A stretch of DNA of 64,000 nt from Rhodococcus sp. ABRD24 (GTDB taxonomy: Bacteria; Actinomycetota; Actinomycetes; Mycobacteriales; Mycobacteriaceae): the NCBI RefSeq assembly GCF_004328705.1, contig NZ_CP035319.1, positions 1,860,001 to 1,924,000 of the forward strand, written 5' to 3'. The translations under genes and the position numbers were made by a program. This document shows positions 22,495 through 30,996 of this stretch, piece after piece (the stretch's first letter is position 1; each line of letters opens with the position of its first letter). The notes beneath the pieces were generated by a model. That model ran no database searches, had not been told where the DNA came from, and saw only the letters and a program-made list of their open reading frames with translations.

Positions 22495-23076
22495 TCAGTG
22501 CACGCTCGGATGCGTCGGGAAGTTGAGATACGCCCTGGACGGAGTCGGCCCGCGCTGCCCTTGGTACTTCGAGCCAGCGGCCGAGCTGCCATAGGGATGC
22601 TCCGCCGCGCTCGTGAGCCGCAACAGGCACAGCTGGCCGATCTTCATCCCCGGCCAGAGGGTGATCGGAAGGTTCGCCACATTCGAGAGTTCGAGCGTGA
22701 TGTGTCCGCTGAATCCCGGATCAATGAATCCCGCCGTCGAGTGGGTCAGCAGACCGAGGCGCCCGAGGCTCGACTTACCCTCGAGCCGACCTGCCAGGTC
22801 GTCGGGCAGCGAGCACACCTCGAGCGTCGAGCCCAGCACGAACTCTCCCGGGTGCAGCACAAACGGTTCACCCGCGGCCGGCTCGACCAGCGTCGTCAAC
22901 TCGTCCTGGCGCAGCGCCGGATCGATATGGGTGTACTTCGTGTTGTTGAAGACACGGAAGAGGCTGTCGAGCCGCACGTCCACACTCGAGGGCTGCACCA
23001 TCTCCGACTCGAATGGGTCGATGCCCAATCGTCCGGAAGAAACCTCGGCACGGATGTCACGATCGGAGAGCAGCAC
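22495..23076 (-). CDS. dcd: dCTP deaminase (probably bifunctional with dUTPase activity)
   Basis: A 193-residue trimeric nucleotide deaminase that converts dCTP toward dUTP/dUMP for thymidylate synthesis. It begins [21 protein letters not shown] and contains [56 protein letters not shown] and the C-terminal [16 protein letters not shown]. The similarity to the M. tuberculosis enzyme, which has both deaminase and dUTPase activity, is strong over the whole length; bifunctionality here is inferred. A tRNA-Gly lies just upstream on the other strand. Confidence 0.96.
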   Translation of the reverse strand: MLLSDRDIRAEVSSGRLGIDPFESEMVQPSSVDVRLDSLFRVFNNTKYTHIDPALRQDELTTLVEPAAGEPFVLHPGEFVLGSTLEVCSLPDDLAGRLEGKSSLGRLGLLTHSTAGFIDPGFSGHITLELSNVANLPITLWPGMKIGQLCLLRLTSAAEHPYGSSAAGSKYQGQRGPTPSRAYLNFPTHPSVH

Positions 23077-23235
23077 AGGAGGAGGCTACCGGGGCCGACT
23101 CGGCGGCAGGCGCGGACCTCGCCATTCAGCACATCCAGAGCACTTTCGGGGCCACTTCGGGAACTCGTCCGGGGCGTTCTGCTACAGTTGCCGCTTGCAG
23201 GGCGCGATGATCAGATCACCGCAAAAGCCCAGCGT

Positions 23236-23309
23236 GCCGATGTAGTTCAATGGTAGAACATCAGCTTCCCAAGCTGAATACGCGGGTTCGATTCCCGTCA
23301 TCGGCTCCA
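23236..23309 (+). tRNA. tRNA-Gly (anticodon CCC)
   Basis: Cloverleaf read by eye: acceptor arms GCCGATG (23236-23242) and CATCGGC (23299-23305); anticodon stem TCAGC/GCTGA with loop TTCCCAA giving anticodon CCC; T arm CGGGTTCGATTCCCG; the CCA end is encoded at 23307-23309. It reads GGG glycine codons. tRNA genes are common integration sites, and the DNA downstream is accessory in character. Confidence 0.93.
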
Positions 23310-23845
23310 TCTACGACGCGACGAGGGTGTTCACCCGCCCATTGTGTTCACCTATTGAATCTTCAGACGGAATCGGCATTCGATTCCCCCACAACTCCGC
23401 CCGCCTCGACAAATTCGGCCGAGCTCCGGCCTGAATTCAGGGCGAGGTGAGCCGCGTGCACGCTCACGGCCGCCTTGAACGGGCAACTCCCGTGATGCGG
23501 TCGAGGTCGAGCCGCGGAATCCGTGGATTTCGCCGTGGTGCGGGGAGACTATCTACCGGCTCAAGTGGACACCGAAGATTCTTCGCGGCGCCGGGAGGTG
23601 ATGCGATGCGGCCGCTTATAGGTTGTGCGCGCCGGTTCCGGGTCACCAAGGAACCGGCCCCACGGATCGAGACGCTCACGCTTGGAATACCAGTCGTACA
23701 GATTGAGCAAGTTCAGTGCTGCGAGGGTGAACCCGACCAGCAGGGTGAAGCGACGGCGACACCGCCGGCAGGTTTCATCAGCGGTATTTTCGAAAGCGAT
23801 CCTATTGGTCCGTGGCCCACATCCAGACCCCGGACCAACGATCGG
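23310..23845. other. Intergenic after tRNA-Gly, no gene seen
   Basis: About 535 bases following the tRNA. Only overlapping low-quality open frames are present, with no recognisable domain. No second copy of the tRNA 3' end was found in the window that could serve as an attachment-site repeat. Confidence 0.45.
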
Positions 23846-24298
23846 TCAGTACCCGGCAGCGGATCCCATCATTCCCATGCTGATGAGGCCTGGGAGCATG
23901 GTGCTGCCTACCATTGCCGAACCGAGCCCACCAACGACTAGCAGGGGCGTGACATAGTCGATCGGAGGCGGCGGTGGCACATCGCCCACGCGCGTCCACA
24001 TCCCACAGCCGGACGAGGTGCTGACGATGTGGTCGTTCCACCCGACAGTCATGCGAACACGCTGGTTCACACTTTCGTGGTGTCCAACCTGGTTGATGTC
24101 TTTGTTGTAGAAGCTGACCCGGCAGGTGAGCCAATCGCTGGGGTTCTGGGCCTCGTAGATGCCGGTGTAGATGTCCTCATGGACGTGCCACCATCCTGCG
24201 CCGAAGCGGTCTGTGATGGCGTGGGCGGTACCCGCATTGGCGAGGACCAGCCCAGTGGCGGCGGCCGCGGATACGACAGCGGCAGCGATCTTGCGCAA
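23846..24298 (-). CDS. Small secreted protein, unknown function
   Basis: About 150 residues with a clear Sec signal peptide (MRKIAAAVVSAAAATGLVLA, cleavage after AHA). The mature part is rich in aromatic and polar residues (GAGWWHVHEDIYTGIYEA, TCRVSFYNKD) with two Cys likely to pair, then a PPPPP hinge and a hydrophobic Gly/Met-rich C terminus (about 125-150) that may be membrane-associated. I chose the TTG at 24298 because AAAGGA sits 6 bases upstream; an ATG at 24313 would add five residues. I do not recognise the family. Confidence 0.65.
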   Translation of the reverse strand: MRKIAAAVVSAAAATGLVLANAGTAHAITDRFGAGWWHVHEDIYTGIYEAQNPSDWLTCRVSFYNKDINQVGHHESVNQRVRMTVGWNDHIVSTSSGCGMWTRVGDVPPPPPIDYVTPLLVVGGLGSAMVGSTMLPGLISMGMMGSAAGY

Positions 24299-25082
24299 CG
24301 TTGTTCCTTTCATTGGTACTTGATGATTCGGGGATGTGTCACTGAGCGTGCTCGTTCCGAGGACAGTGAACGTCAGCAGACGTTGGCGAACTGGACTCGA
24401 CAGGTTAGTCGCCCAAATATCTAGTGGGCGCCGATCGCGAGCAGGGTTAGTGCGCGCGAGAACAAGGCCGATCGATCGAGCATTATGGAATCCCCCCGGG
24501 AAATGTCACGCGCACCTACAGCGCGTAGCCCTGGGATCCTAGCCTGATCCGGCAGGGCACTCGAAACCACCGAGAACGGCGTACCCCGCAAACATGCGGT
24601 CGCGATCAGTTGTCACGCCGTGAGCTAGTCGTACGCGGTGTCGGCCATCGCGGTTGCCAACCCTCCCGCGAGCAAAAAGCTCACCGGGCTGGTGGGGTGA
24701 CATGACCGCCCAGCCGCGCCCCCAAGCAGGAACTCGAGTACCGGCGCACCATCGCGAACGCCATCGACAGCGGCCGGATCAGTCCCTGCGGTCGTGGAAT
24801 TTGGCTCAACCGGCGGCGCAAGCAACCGGCCGCGAGCGCCGCAACGCTGCCCACCTCACATCCGCCGCCCGCCGACACCACGCTGTCGGCGGGTTTGCCG
24901 GATCCTTGTCCGCCAATGAAACTCTGTACTCAAGTGCAATTTGAAACTCTTGAGGTTCCCGACACGACAATCGGGAGAGCCTGGTAGACATAGCGGTTCG
25001 CGCCATCGTCGGGGTAGGCGCTGCAAACTCGCTTCCGGTTCAGTGCGTGGCGCTGGCCCCCGCCCTGACGAAGGAATTCGCC
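24299..25082. other. Intergenic, no intact gene seen
   Basis: About 780 bases between divergently oriented secreted-protein genes. Several short overlapping frames exist but none has domain-like sequence or a good ribosome-binding site. It may contain promoters for both flanking genes and the decayed remains of older genes. Confidence 0.45.
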
Positions 25083-26195
25083 ATGCCGATCACCTTTCCG
25101 ACTGAACCCTGCCCACAGCGGACTCGCGGGCAGCGCACTCGCATGTCGTTGATTGCGGGATCAGTTGCTGTTGCAGCCATCGCAGCACTGAGCGCATGCG
25201 GAGGCGACGACGTGACAGCGGACACCAACCCCACCGCAACCTCGACAACCACCTCGACGGCTGCGCCCACCACCACGACCGCTGGCGCCAAGCCCGCAAG
25301 CGCGACCACCAGAGAAGAGGCCAACACGGCACTCGCAGCCCTTGGAACACTGCCAGTGAAGGGACGCGCACCAAAGACCGGGTACGGCCAGGAACTGTTC
25401 GGATCCGCGTGGACGGACGACGTGTCGGTCGACGGCGGTCACAACGGCTGCGACACTCGCAATGACATTCTTCGCCGCGACCTGACGCACATCACGGTGA
25501 AGCCGGGCTCAAACAACTGCACCGTCGTGACAGGCACGCTCAACGACGCCTACACGGGCACTGAGATCGCGTTCACGCGCGGCGAGGGCACGTCCACTGT
25601 GGTGCAGATCGATCATGTTGTGGCCCTGTCGGATGCGTGGCAGAAGGGCGCCCAACAGCTGGATGAGGTGACGCGACGCAACTTCGCGAACGATCCCCGC
25701 AACCTCCAGGCGGTCGCTGGGCCAGCGAATCAGCAGAAGTCAGATGGTGATGCAGCGACTTGGTTGCCGTCGAACAAGGCTTATCGGTGCACGTACGTGT
25801 CCCGTCAAGTCGAGGTGAAATCCGCCTATAGCTTGTGGGTGACGGAAGCTGAGCGGGACGCGATTGCCCGCGTGCTCGGCGAGTGCGGGGCGACGGCCCC
25901 AGCCTCGGCACCGGCGACAGCTCCTGCAGTGGCTGAGCCGACCGCCGTCGCTTCGAACCGGCCAGCCCGCCCCCAGGTCTCACCCGAACCAGCGCAGGCG
26001 CCAGCTCCGGCTCCGGCGCCGTTGGTCGCGCCTGCGCCGGACCCAGCCCCGGCTCCTGCCCCAGCGCCCAGTGGCGGCGTCTACTACAAGAACTGCGCAG
26101 CAGCACGAGCAGCCGACGCTGCTCCGATTTACGCCGGACAGCCCGGCTACAGCAGCAAACTCGACCGCGACGGTGACGGGGTCGCTTGCGAATGA
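25083..26195 (+). CDS. Lipoprotein HNH nuclease (DUF1524/GmrSD-like) with C-terminal Excalibur domain
   Basis: A 370-residue extracellular lipoprotein. A hydrophobic leader ends in the lipobox LSAC (SVAVAAIAALSACGGDD). A Thr-rich linker follows, then a nuclease domain containing VVQIDHVVALSDAWQKGA and NDPRNLQAVAGPANQQKSD, the D-H...N pattern of HNH/DUF1524 endonucleases. A long Ala-Pro linker leads to a C-terminal Excalibur calcium-binding motif with DRDGDGVACE. It probably degrades external DNA. The ATG at 25083 has AAGGAA upstream; an in-frame ATG at 25143 gives a more typical leader. Two further small exported or membrane proteins follow closely. Confidence 0.88.
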   Translation: MPITFPTEPCPQRTRGQRTRMSLIAGSVAVAAIAALSACGGDDVTADTNPTATSTTTSTAAPTTTTAGAKPASATTREEANTALAALGTLPVKGRAPKTGYGQELFGSAWTDDVSVDGGHNGCDTRNDILRRDLTHITVKPGSNNCTVVTGTLNDAYTGTEIAFTRGEGTSTVVQIDHVVALSDAWQKGAQQLDEVTRRNFANDPRNLQAVAGPANQQKSDGDAATWLPSNKAYRCTYVSRQVEVKSAYSLWVTEAERDAIARVLGECGATAPASAPATAPAVAEPTAVASNRPARPQVSPEPAQAPAPAPAPLVAPAPDPAPAPAPAPSGGVYYKNCAAARAADAAPIYAGQPGYSSKLDRDGDGVACE

Positions 26196-26221
26196 ACATT
26201 CCTCTCCTCGAAAGGCTCAGC

Positions 26222-26671
26222 GTGAGAAAGACCTTCGCGCTCGTCGCCGTGGCCGTCGCACTGACTGCTGTCGCGTGTGGAGACAGTGACTCGGACGCCA
26301 TTCCCGCGCCGCGATCCACGACCCCATCGAAAACCACGGTTGATGTGACCGCGCCAGTTCGCGCTGCTGTGACGACGCCGGCGGCAACACCGACGGCCCG
26401 CGATCTCCCTTCGGGCCGGAACATGCCGGCGGGCTACATCACCCGCGACACCTGGTCCGGCGAGTGGCCGTTCACCGTCGATGAAGGCACTCTCATGTGT
26501 GCCTCGCCATCGCGCGTAACCTTCACAGCGAACCGGACCATGTATGCCCTCAACGGTGCCGCGAAGCAAGCGGGCGGCCTCGACGACATCAACGAAATCT
26601 GGGCGTCCAGCGGATCCGGTCTGAAAGCCAACCTGGGTCCGGTAATCAATGCGGGTTTGAAACTCTGCTAG
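26222..26671 (+). CDS. DUF2511-like lipoprotein
   Basis: A 149-residue lipoprotein with leader MRKTFALVAVAVALTAVAC; the lipobox is AVAC. A Thr/Pro-rich spacer precedes a domain reading DTWSGEWPFTVDEGTLMCA, TANRTMYALNGAAK and NEIWASS, which resembles DUF2511 (YebY). Two Cys in the domain are positioned for a disulphide. The function of this family is not established. I chose the GTG at 26222 (GAAAGG upstream). The gene begins 26 bases after the nuclease gene, suggesting co-transcription. Confidence 0.72.
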   Translation: MRKTFALVAVAVALTAVACGDSDSDAIPAPRSTTPSKTTVDVTAPVRAAVTTPAATPTARDLPSGRNMPAGYITRDTWSGEWPFTVDEGTLMCASPSRVTFTANRTMYALNGAAKQAGGLDDINEIWASSGSGLKANLGPVINAGLKLC

Positions 26672-26701
26672 CGCGGTGGCGATCGAATCAGGTGGGGAAT
26701 C

Positions 26702-26983
26702 GTGAAGGGCAACAGTAAGGCTGGCGGGATTGCGATCCTGATCGTGCTCGGCTTGGTGTTCGCGTACTGGAAGTGGATCGTCGGGTTCGCCGCGGTGTGC
26801 CTAGTGATCTGGGGCGCATATGCGGGCATCACAACCGCGGTACGCAAACACCAGGAACAGACTGCGAAGAGGCAAGCCGAGAACGCGGCCCTGTCCGCCC
26901 GTGCCGACGAACAACACCAGGAGTACCTCGCCGGCAAAGACGATGGGCTGTACGGCGACTATCAGCCAGCCTCACTCGACTAA
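26702..26983 (+). CDS. Small membrane protein with charged C-terminal helix
   Basis: 93 residues. Two adjacent hydrophobic segments (GGIAILIVLGLVFAYW and IVGFAAVCLVIWGAYAGI) are followed by a long charged, probably helical tail rich in Gln, Ala and Glu, ending YGDYQPASLD. The GTG start at 26702 follows GGTGGGGAATC. It lies 30 bases after the DUF2511-like lipoprotein gene and probably belongs to the same transcript. I do not recognise a family. Confidence 0.65.
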   Translation: MKGNSKAGGIAILIVLGLVFAYWKWIVGFAAVCLVIWGAYAGITTAVRKHQEQTAKRQAENAALSARADEQHQEYLAGKDDGLYGDYQPASLD

Positions 26984-27213
26984 GGCTGATCTCCAGAATC
27001 GGGCCCACTCGGATCGACGCCACGACCGCAGGGCCCACTGGCTTTGGGGAATCTCAGAACAGAGGAAGTGCTGCCGAGTCTCATCTCGGGGTACTAGACC
27101 CGTGGTGCGAGGACGGCCGCCGTCGACGCGTGAAGACCCGATCCGGGGTGGATGTTTCCAGGCGCCCGCTCGATGAGGCTTGGTCGGTCGGTCTCTTGAA
27201 AGAAGGTCCCCGC

Positions 27214-28038
27214 GTGTTCGAACGCCTCTCCGATCGCACCTCCGCGATTATCTTCAGCATCCTGGTCCTCGCGATCTCGCTTTGCACCGCGAACGTCGCC
27301 GAAGGCCTGGTCCTCGCGATCTCGCCACTGCTCGCGGTGCTGGTCATGCTGCTCGTCGTCACCCGAGAGGGCTACGGACGCGCCGGGTGGCGCCGTCTGG
27401 GCATGGGCAAGCTGGGCCTCCGATACTGGCCGCTCGCACTGATTACCACGGCCGGTGTGTCGGCGCTGGCAATCGTCGGCGTCGTCGGGGTCGGCGCCGC
27501 GAGCTTCACAATGCTGTCGGGAGATTGGCTCCAGACGACTCTCGTGCTGTGCATCACCGGCCCGATCCTCGCCTTCGCCGAGGAGATCGGTTGGCGCGGA
27601 TACCTGCAACCGCGCCTCGCCTTTCTCGGCAAACGGTGGGCGATGCTCACGGTGGGTGTCATCTGGATCGGTTGGCACCTTCCGTACATCCTCCTGACGT
27701 CGTCCTACCACGCCGAGGGTGAACGTCTCATCGTACTAACGCTTTTCAGCGGTAGCGTGATCGCCTTCTCGTTCGTGTTCGGCTACCTGCGCCTGCTGTC
27801 CGACAGTGTGTGGCCCGCCGTACTCGCGCATTTCGCGCACAACGCGACGTTCGCCGTCCTCGCGACCTACGCGATCACGACAGACCGACCCGTCCTCGTG
27901 AACGAGTACCTCGCCGGAGACACCGGCCTGTTCGTACTCATCGGCACCCTGATATGTGCACTCGCAATCGCACTCCGCGCGAGGACGGTCACTCCGCGTC
28001 CTTCGGAGCGCTTCCTCCAACAGTCCTGGCGAGGATGA
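27214..28038 (+). CDS. CPBP family intramembrane glutamic protease (CAAX protease-like)
   Basis: A 274-residue membrane protein with about eight hydrophobic segments. It contains the three CPBP/ABI motifs: EEIGWRGYLQPR (the catalytic Glu pair with Arg), WIGWHLPYI, and VLAHFAHNATF. Bacterial members are linked to prenylated-protein processing, bacteriocin immunity or maturation; the role here is unknown. I chose the GTG at 27214 because AGAAGG lies upstream and the hydrophobic region starts soon after; the long open extension upstream of it is not credible. The 3' end overlaps the convergent response-regulator gene by 50 bases. Confidence 0.83.
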   Translation: MFERLSDRTSAIIFSILVLAISLCTANVAEGLVLAISPLLAVLVMLLVVTREGYGRAGWRRLGMGKLGLRYWPLALITTAGVSALAIVGVVGVGAASFTMLSGDWLQTTLVLCITGPILAFAEEIGWRGYLQPRLAFLGKRWAMLTVGVIWIGWHLPYILLTSSYHAEGERLIVLTLFSGSVIAFSFVFGYLRLLSDSVWPAVLAHFAHNATFAVLATYAITTDRPVLVNEYLAGDTGLFVLIGTLICALAIALRARTVTPRPSERFLQQSWRG

Positions 28039-28693
28039 CGGCCTGCACACGGTCCCGCAGGCCGAGCTTGCGCAGAACGGAGCCGAGATGGGTCTTCACC
28101 GTCGACTCCGCCACATGGAATCGCACGGCGATCTCGGAGTTGGTGAGGCCGAGACCGACAGCCGCCAGGATCTCGCGCTCGCGGGCGGTCAGGGTGTCGA
28201 GGCTCGTATCACAGGGTGGAGGTCCCGTCGGGCCCTCGTGTGGTGCCCGCGCGGTGAGGACGAACGAATCGACCAGTCGTCGCATCAATCTCGGCGCGAT
28301 CGGAGCTTCGCCCGCCGCCGCCGCCCGGATGGCGGCAACGAGCTCCATCGCGCCGGCGTCCTTCACGAGGAACCCCGATGCTCCGGCCTGAAGCGCCTCG
28401 ACCAGAAGGGTTTCGGTGTCGAAGGTGGTCAGCATCACCACGCGCGGCGCGCCGGGCGCGGCGAGCAGCCTGCGAGTCGCCTCGATGCCGTCGATCCCAG
28501 GCATGTTGATGTCCATGAGCACCACGTCGGACCGGCACTCGGGTCGCCGGAGCGCCTCGAGAGCGGCCTCGCCGTCAGCAGCGCCGCCGACAACACTCAT
28601 ACCGGTCGTCGCATCGATGATCATCGTGAACCCCGTTCGCACGAGTTCCTGGTCATCGACGAGGAACACGCGGATCGTCGCACCCACGCTCAC
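27989..28693 (-). CDS. NarL/LuxR-type response regulator
   Basis: 234 residues. The receiver domain has DDQ near the N terminus, the phospho-acceptor Asp in VVLMDINMPGIDG, Thr in MLTTFD and Lys in FLVKDAG. The C-terminal LuxR helix-turn-helix reads LTAREREILAAVGLGLTNSEIAV and STVKTHLGSVLRKLGL. It forms a two-component pair with the kinase immediately upstream; the start and the kinase stop share ATGA. Target genes are unknown, although the convergent CPBP gene is an obvious candidate neighbour. Confidence 0.92.
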   Translation of the reverse strand: MSVGATIRVFLVDDQELVRTGFTMIIDATTGMSVVGGAADGEAALEALRRPECRSDVVLMDINMPGIDGIEATRRLLAAPGAPRVVMLTTFDTETLLVEALQAGASGFLVKDAGAMELVAAIRAAAAGEAPIAPRLMRRLVDSFVLTARAPHEGPTGPPPCDTSLDTLTAREREILAAVGLGLTNSEIAVRFHVAESTVKTHLGSVLRKLGLRDRVQAVILARTVGGSAPKDAE

Positions 28694-29940
28694 GATGCGC
28701 TCCGCTCGCCGACCACGGTATCCAACGGAATCTCCACTGTGACCTCGAATCCTCGCACCGGACGGCGCTCGGCCGAGAACTCCCCGCCGAGCTCGCGAAC
28801 CCGTTCTCGCATGCCGGCGAGTCCGTGCCCGCAGCCGGATTGAGAACCCATGGCGCGTGCACCGTGCTGGCCTGGTCCGTCGTCGTCGACACGCACACGG
28901 AGAGCGTCCGGCGTGTACTCGATGGCGACGCGGGCGCTCACCGGCGAGCCCGCGTGTTTGAGGACGTTCGTGAGCGCCTCCTGGACCGCGCGCAACACAA
29001 CGAATCTCAGCCGGAACGGGAGGGTGTCGAAGGTTGCGGGATGGTTGTGGAACTCGACCGGCAGGCCCGCAGCACGAACGGAGTCGACGAGACGCCGCAG
29101 CTCCGCGCCCGTGGCCTGGCCGATGTGCGACGCGGCGAATTCGGTGTCGACATCGTGCGCGTCCACGTCACGGAGCACGTCTACGACGGCGCGCACCTCG
29201 GCGAGTGCCGAACGCGCCGTTCCGCCGATAACGCTCAGGATGTCGCGAGCCTCGGTGCGGTGCCAGGAGGCAGCATTCTCGGCGGCGTAAGCGGCGCCGT
29301 CCGCTTGAACGATGACGACAGTCAGTGAATGCGCGACGATGTCATGGATCTCACGGGCAGCGGACACCCGTTCACGCTGCGCGATGAATCGTTCGAGCTG
29401 CCGCTGCCCCTCCTCGAGCTGAATGACGGCACTGCCGAGCTGGCGCAGGTTTTCCTCCCGCCCTCGCACAAGATTCCCGATGACCCACACGAGCGCAGCA
29501 AGCACCGCGAGCACTGCCGCCGCTCCAAGCGCGTTCTGAACATAGGCGGGCGGGGTGCTCCACCTGAACCCGGCGAGCAGACTGCCCACGAGCGCGGCAG
29601 CGAGCGTGAACAACCGTACGCCGAGTGACGGAACGTTTGCGGCTACGGTGTAGACGACGATCGCCTGGGCGACATTGCCCGGCAGCGGGATCGGGATGAA
29701 GATGAGTTGAACGACCGACATCGCCAGGGTCCACGCCAGGACAAGAGTCGGGCATCGGCGGCGCACGGCGAGCGGGAAGATCGTGAGACCAGCGACGATC
29801 AGGCCCGGCCATCCCGCGATGAATACGCTCGCCGTGCCCAGCAACACAAGCAGCACACCGGCGAACATCGAGTCCAGGAGCAACGCATGGTCGCGACCCC
29901 AGCGATAGGCGGTGGCCGCCAGGGCATCAGGTCGCTCCAC
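28690..29940 (-). CDS. NarL-family sensor histidine kinase (HisKA_3)
   Basis: 416 residues. Five to six N-terminal membrane segments (about residues 20-170) are followed by a coiled linker. The dimerisation/phospho-acceptor motif is AAREIHDIVAHSLTVVIVQA. The C-terminal ATPase domain has AVQEALTNVLKHAG and DDGPG...GHGLAGMRERVRELGG. I chose the GTG at 29940 because GGAG lies 6 bases upstream; the open frame extends to 30027 without a comparable site. It is paired with the downstream response regulator. No obvious ligand-binding domain is present, so the membrane region is the likely sensor. Confidence 0.9.
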   Translation of the reverse strand: MERPDALAATAYRWGRDHALLLDSMFAGVLLVLLGTASVFIAGWPGLIVAGLTIFPLAVRRRCPTLVLAWTLAMSVVQLIFIPIPLPGNVAQAIVVYTVAANVPSLGVRLFTLAAALVGSLLAGFRWSTPPAYVQNALGAAAVLAVLAALVWVIGNLVRGREENLRQLGSAVIQLEEGQRQLERFIAQRERVSAAREIHDIVAHSLTVVIVQADGAAYAAENAASWHRTEARDILSVIGGTARSALAEVRAVVDVLRDVDAHDVDTEFAASHIGQATGAELRRLVDSVRAAGLPVEFHNHPATFDTLPFRLRFVVLRAVQEALTNVLKHAGSPVSARVAIEYTPDALRVRVDDDGPGQHGARAMGSQSGCGHGLAGMRERVRELGGEFSAERRPVRGFEVTVEIPLDTVVGERSAS

Positions 29941-30099
29941 AAGAAACTCCGTTCGACCTTCCGGTGATCCAATGAATGTGAGTGATCGCAGTGTAGGGAC
30001 ACATCCGCCCTCCACGACAAGCCACAACCATCACCGAACTTTGACGGCCTCCAACTCGACCACACCAAACTCGCATGTCTGTGGCCTGTCACACCTCGA

Positions 30100-30231
30100 C
30101 GGACGCGCTCGCACCTCGCGCACGGCACGCGATCGGCGGAAGCGGCCCAGGTGTTCCTGCAGGAACGCGTCGATGGTGCGGGGCCCGCGGCCCAGGACGC
30201 GGGCGACCGGTGGTGACTCCGGGCGGGACAC
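30100..30231 (-). pseudogene. Possible C-terminal remnant of a NmrA-like NAD(P)-binding protein
   Basis: The minus-strand segment PPVARVLGRGPRTIDAFLQEHLGRF looks like the last helix of NmrA/NAD(P)H-binding proteins, where a TxxVxxVxGRxPRT(F/L)xxF...H motif is common. A stop codon lies directly upstream and no Rossmann fold precedes it, so if correct only the tail survives. Evidence is weak. Confidence 0.3.
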
Positions 30232-30433
30232 GACTCACGACGCGATGACGACGACGCTGCGATCACGCTGGCTATTGGCGCTGATGGCGCTCAGCGCCAG
30301 CCCTGGGCTCATCGCCTGGCTACCCGGTGTCAGCCCCACCGCGTCGATCGCGCTCACACGGTCGGGTGGATGTTGTGGAGAAGCGGCGTCAGAGTTCACC
30401 GGATCGACGGCGTGCCCGATCCCACTTCGCCGC

Positions 30434-30465
30434 TTGACCTATCTACATATTCTAGTACTAGAATA
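30434..30465 (+). promoter_or_regulatory. PadR-gene promoter with 18-bp perfect palindromic operator
   Basis: A TTGACC (30434-30439) resembles a -35 element. TATTCTAGTACTAGAATA (30448-30465) is a perfect 18-bp palindrome that covers the -10 region (TAGAAT at 30459-30464) and ends 5 bases before the PadR start codon. This position is typical of autoregulation by a dimeric PadR repressor. The palindrome is directly visible; PadR binding is inferred. Confidence 0.7.
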
Positions 30466-30470
30466 AGCCA

Positions 30471-30995
30471 ATGGGTTTGACTGCCGCGGAGCTGACTGTC
30501 CTGGGCCTGGTTGTCGAGCAGCCTCGGCATGGCTACGACCTGGAGCAAGTCATCGAGCAGCGCGGTATCCGGGAGTGGACGGACATCGGTTTCTCGTCGA
30601 TCTACTACGTGCTGACCAAGCTGGAGAAGCGTGGCCTTGTCAGTGCCGAAGAAGGACGTTCCAGCGCGAGGTCACGACGAGTGTTCCGAGCAACCGAGGA
30701 AGGTCGGCACGCTGCGGCGAGCGAGGCTCTTGCCTATGTCGCCGTTCTCCGATCGGTTCCGCATCCGGTCCTCGTCGGATTGGCCAACCTGCCGCTGCTT
30801 TCCGAGCAGTCCTACGACGACGCACTGCGCAGCAGGTTGACGCAGATCGACGCCAGGATCGCATCCGTCATGAACGCCGAGCAGAGGCAAGCCCCCCTTC
30901 CGGCTTCCGCCCGCGAAGTCTTCTCCTACTCCCTCTGTCTCCTAGAAGCAGAAAGGTCGTGGCTCGCAGAGCGAGTCCAGGTATCCGGTGACTGA
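30471..30995 (+). CDS. PadR family transcriptional regulator
   Basis: 174 residues. The N-terminal winged helix begins LTAAELTVLGLVVEQPRHGYDLEQVIEQRG and continues IGFSSIYYVLTKLEKRGLVSAEE, the canonical PadR pattern. A C-terminal helical region probably mediates dimerisation. The start lies only 5 bases after a perfect palindrome, so a leader is very short or absent. It directly precedes the BtrH_N/DUF4872 gene, whose start is 2 bases after the PadR stop, so the two are one operon. Confidence 0.92.
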   Translation: MGLTAAELTVLGLVVEQPRHGYDLEQVIEQRGIREWTDIGFSSIYYVLTKLEKRGLVSAEEGRSSARSRRVFRATEEGRHAAASEALAYVAVLRSVPHPVLVGLANLPLLSEQSYDDALRSRLTQIDARIASVMNAEQRQAPLPASAREVFSYSLCLLEAERSWLAERVQVSGD

Positions 30996-30996
30996 T

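Noticed and set aside
24625..24881. Two short overlapping minus-strand frames after the small secreted protein gene
   Set aside because: No domain, inconsistent codon bias, and each contains the antisense of the other; treated as non-coding.
26773..27213. N-terminal extension of the CPBP protease frame to a 421-residue protein
   Set aside because: The extension is Arg-rich, overlaps the small membrane protein gene and has no ribosome-binding site; the start at 27214 fits the family.
30241..30370. A plus-strand hydrophobic stretch (SRWLLALMALSASPGLIAWL) as a possible small membrane protein
   Set aside because: It continues into a Cys/Ser-rich tail overlapping the PadR promoter and lacks a ribosome-binding site.
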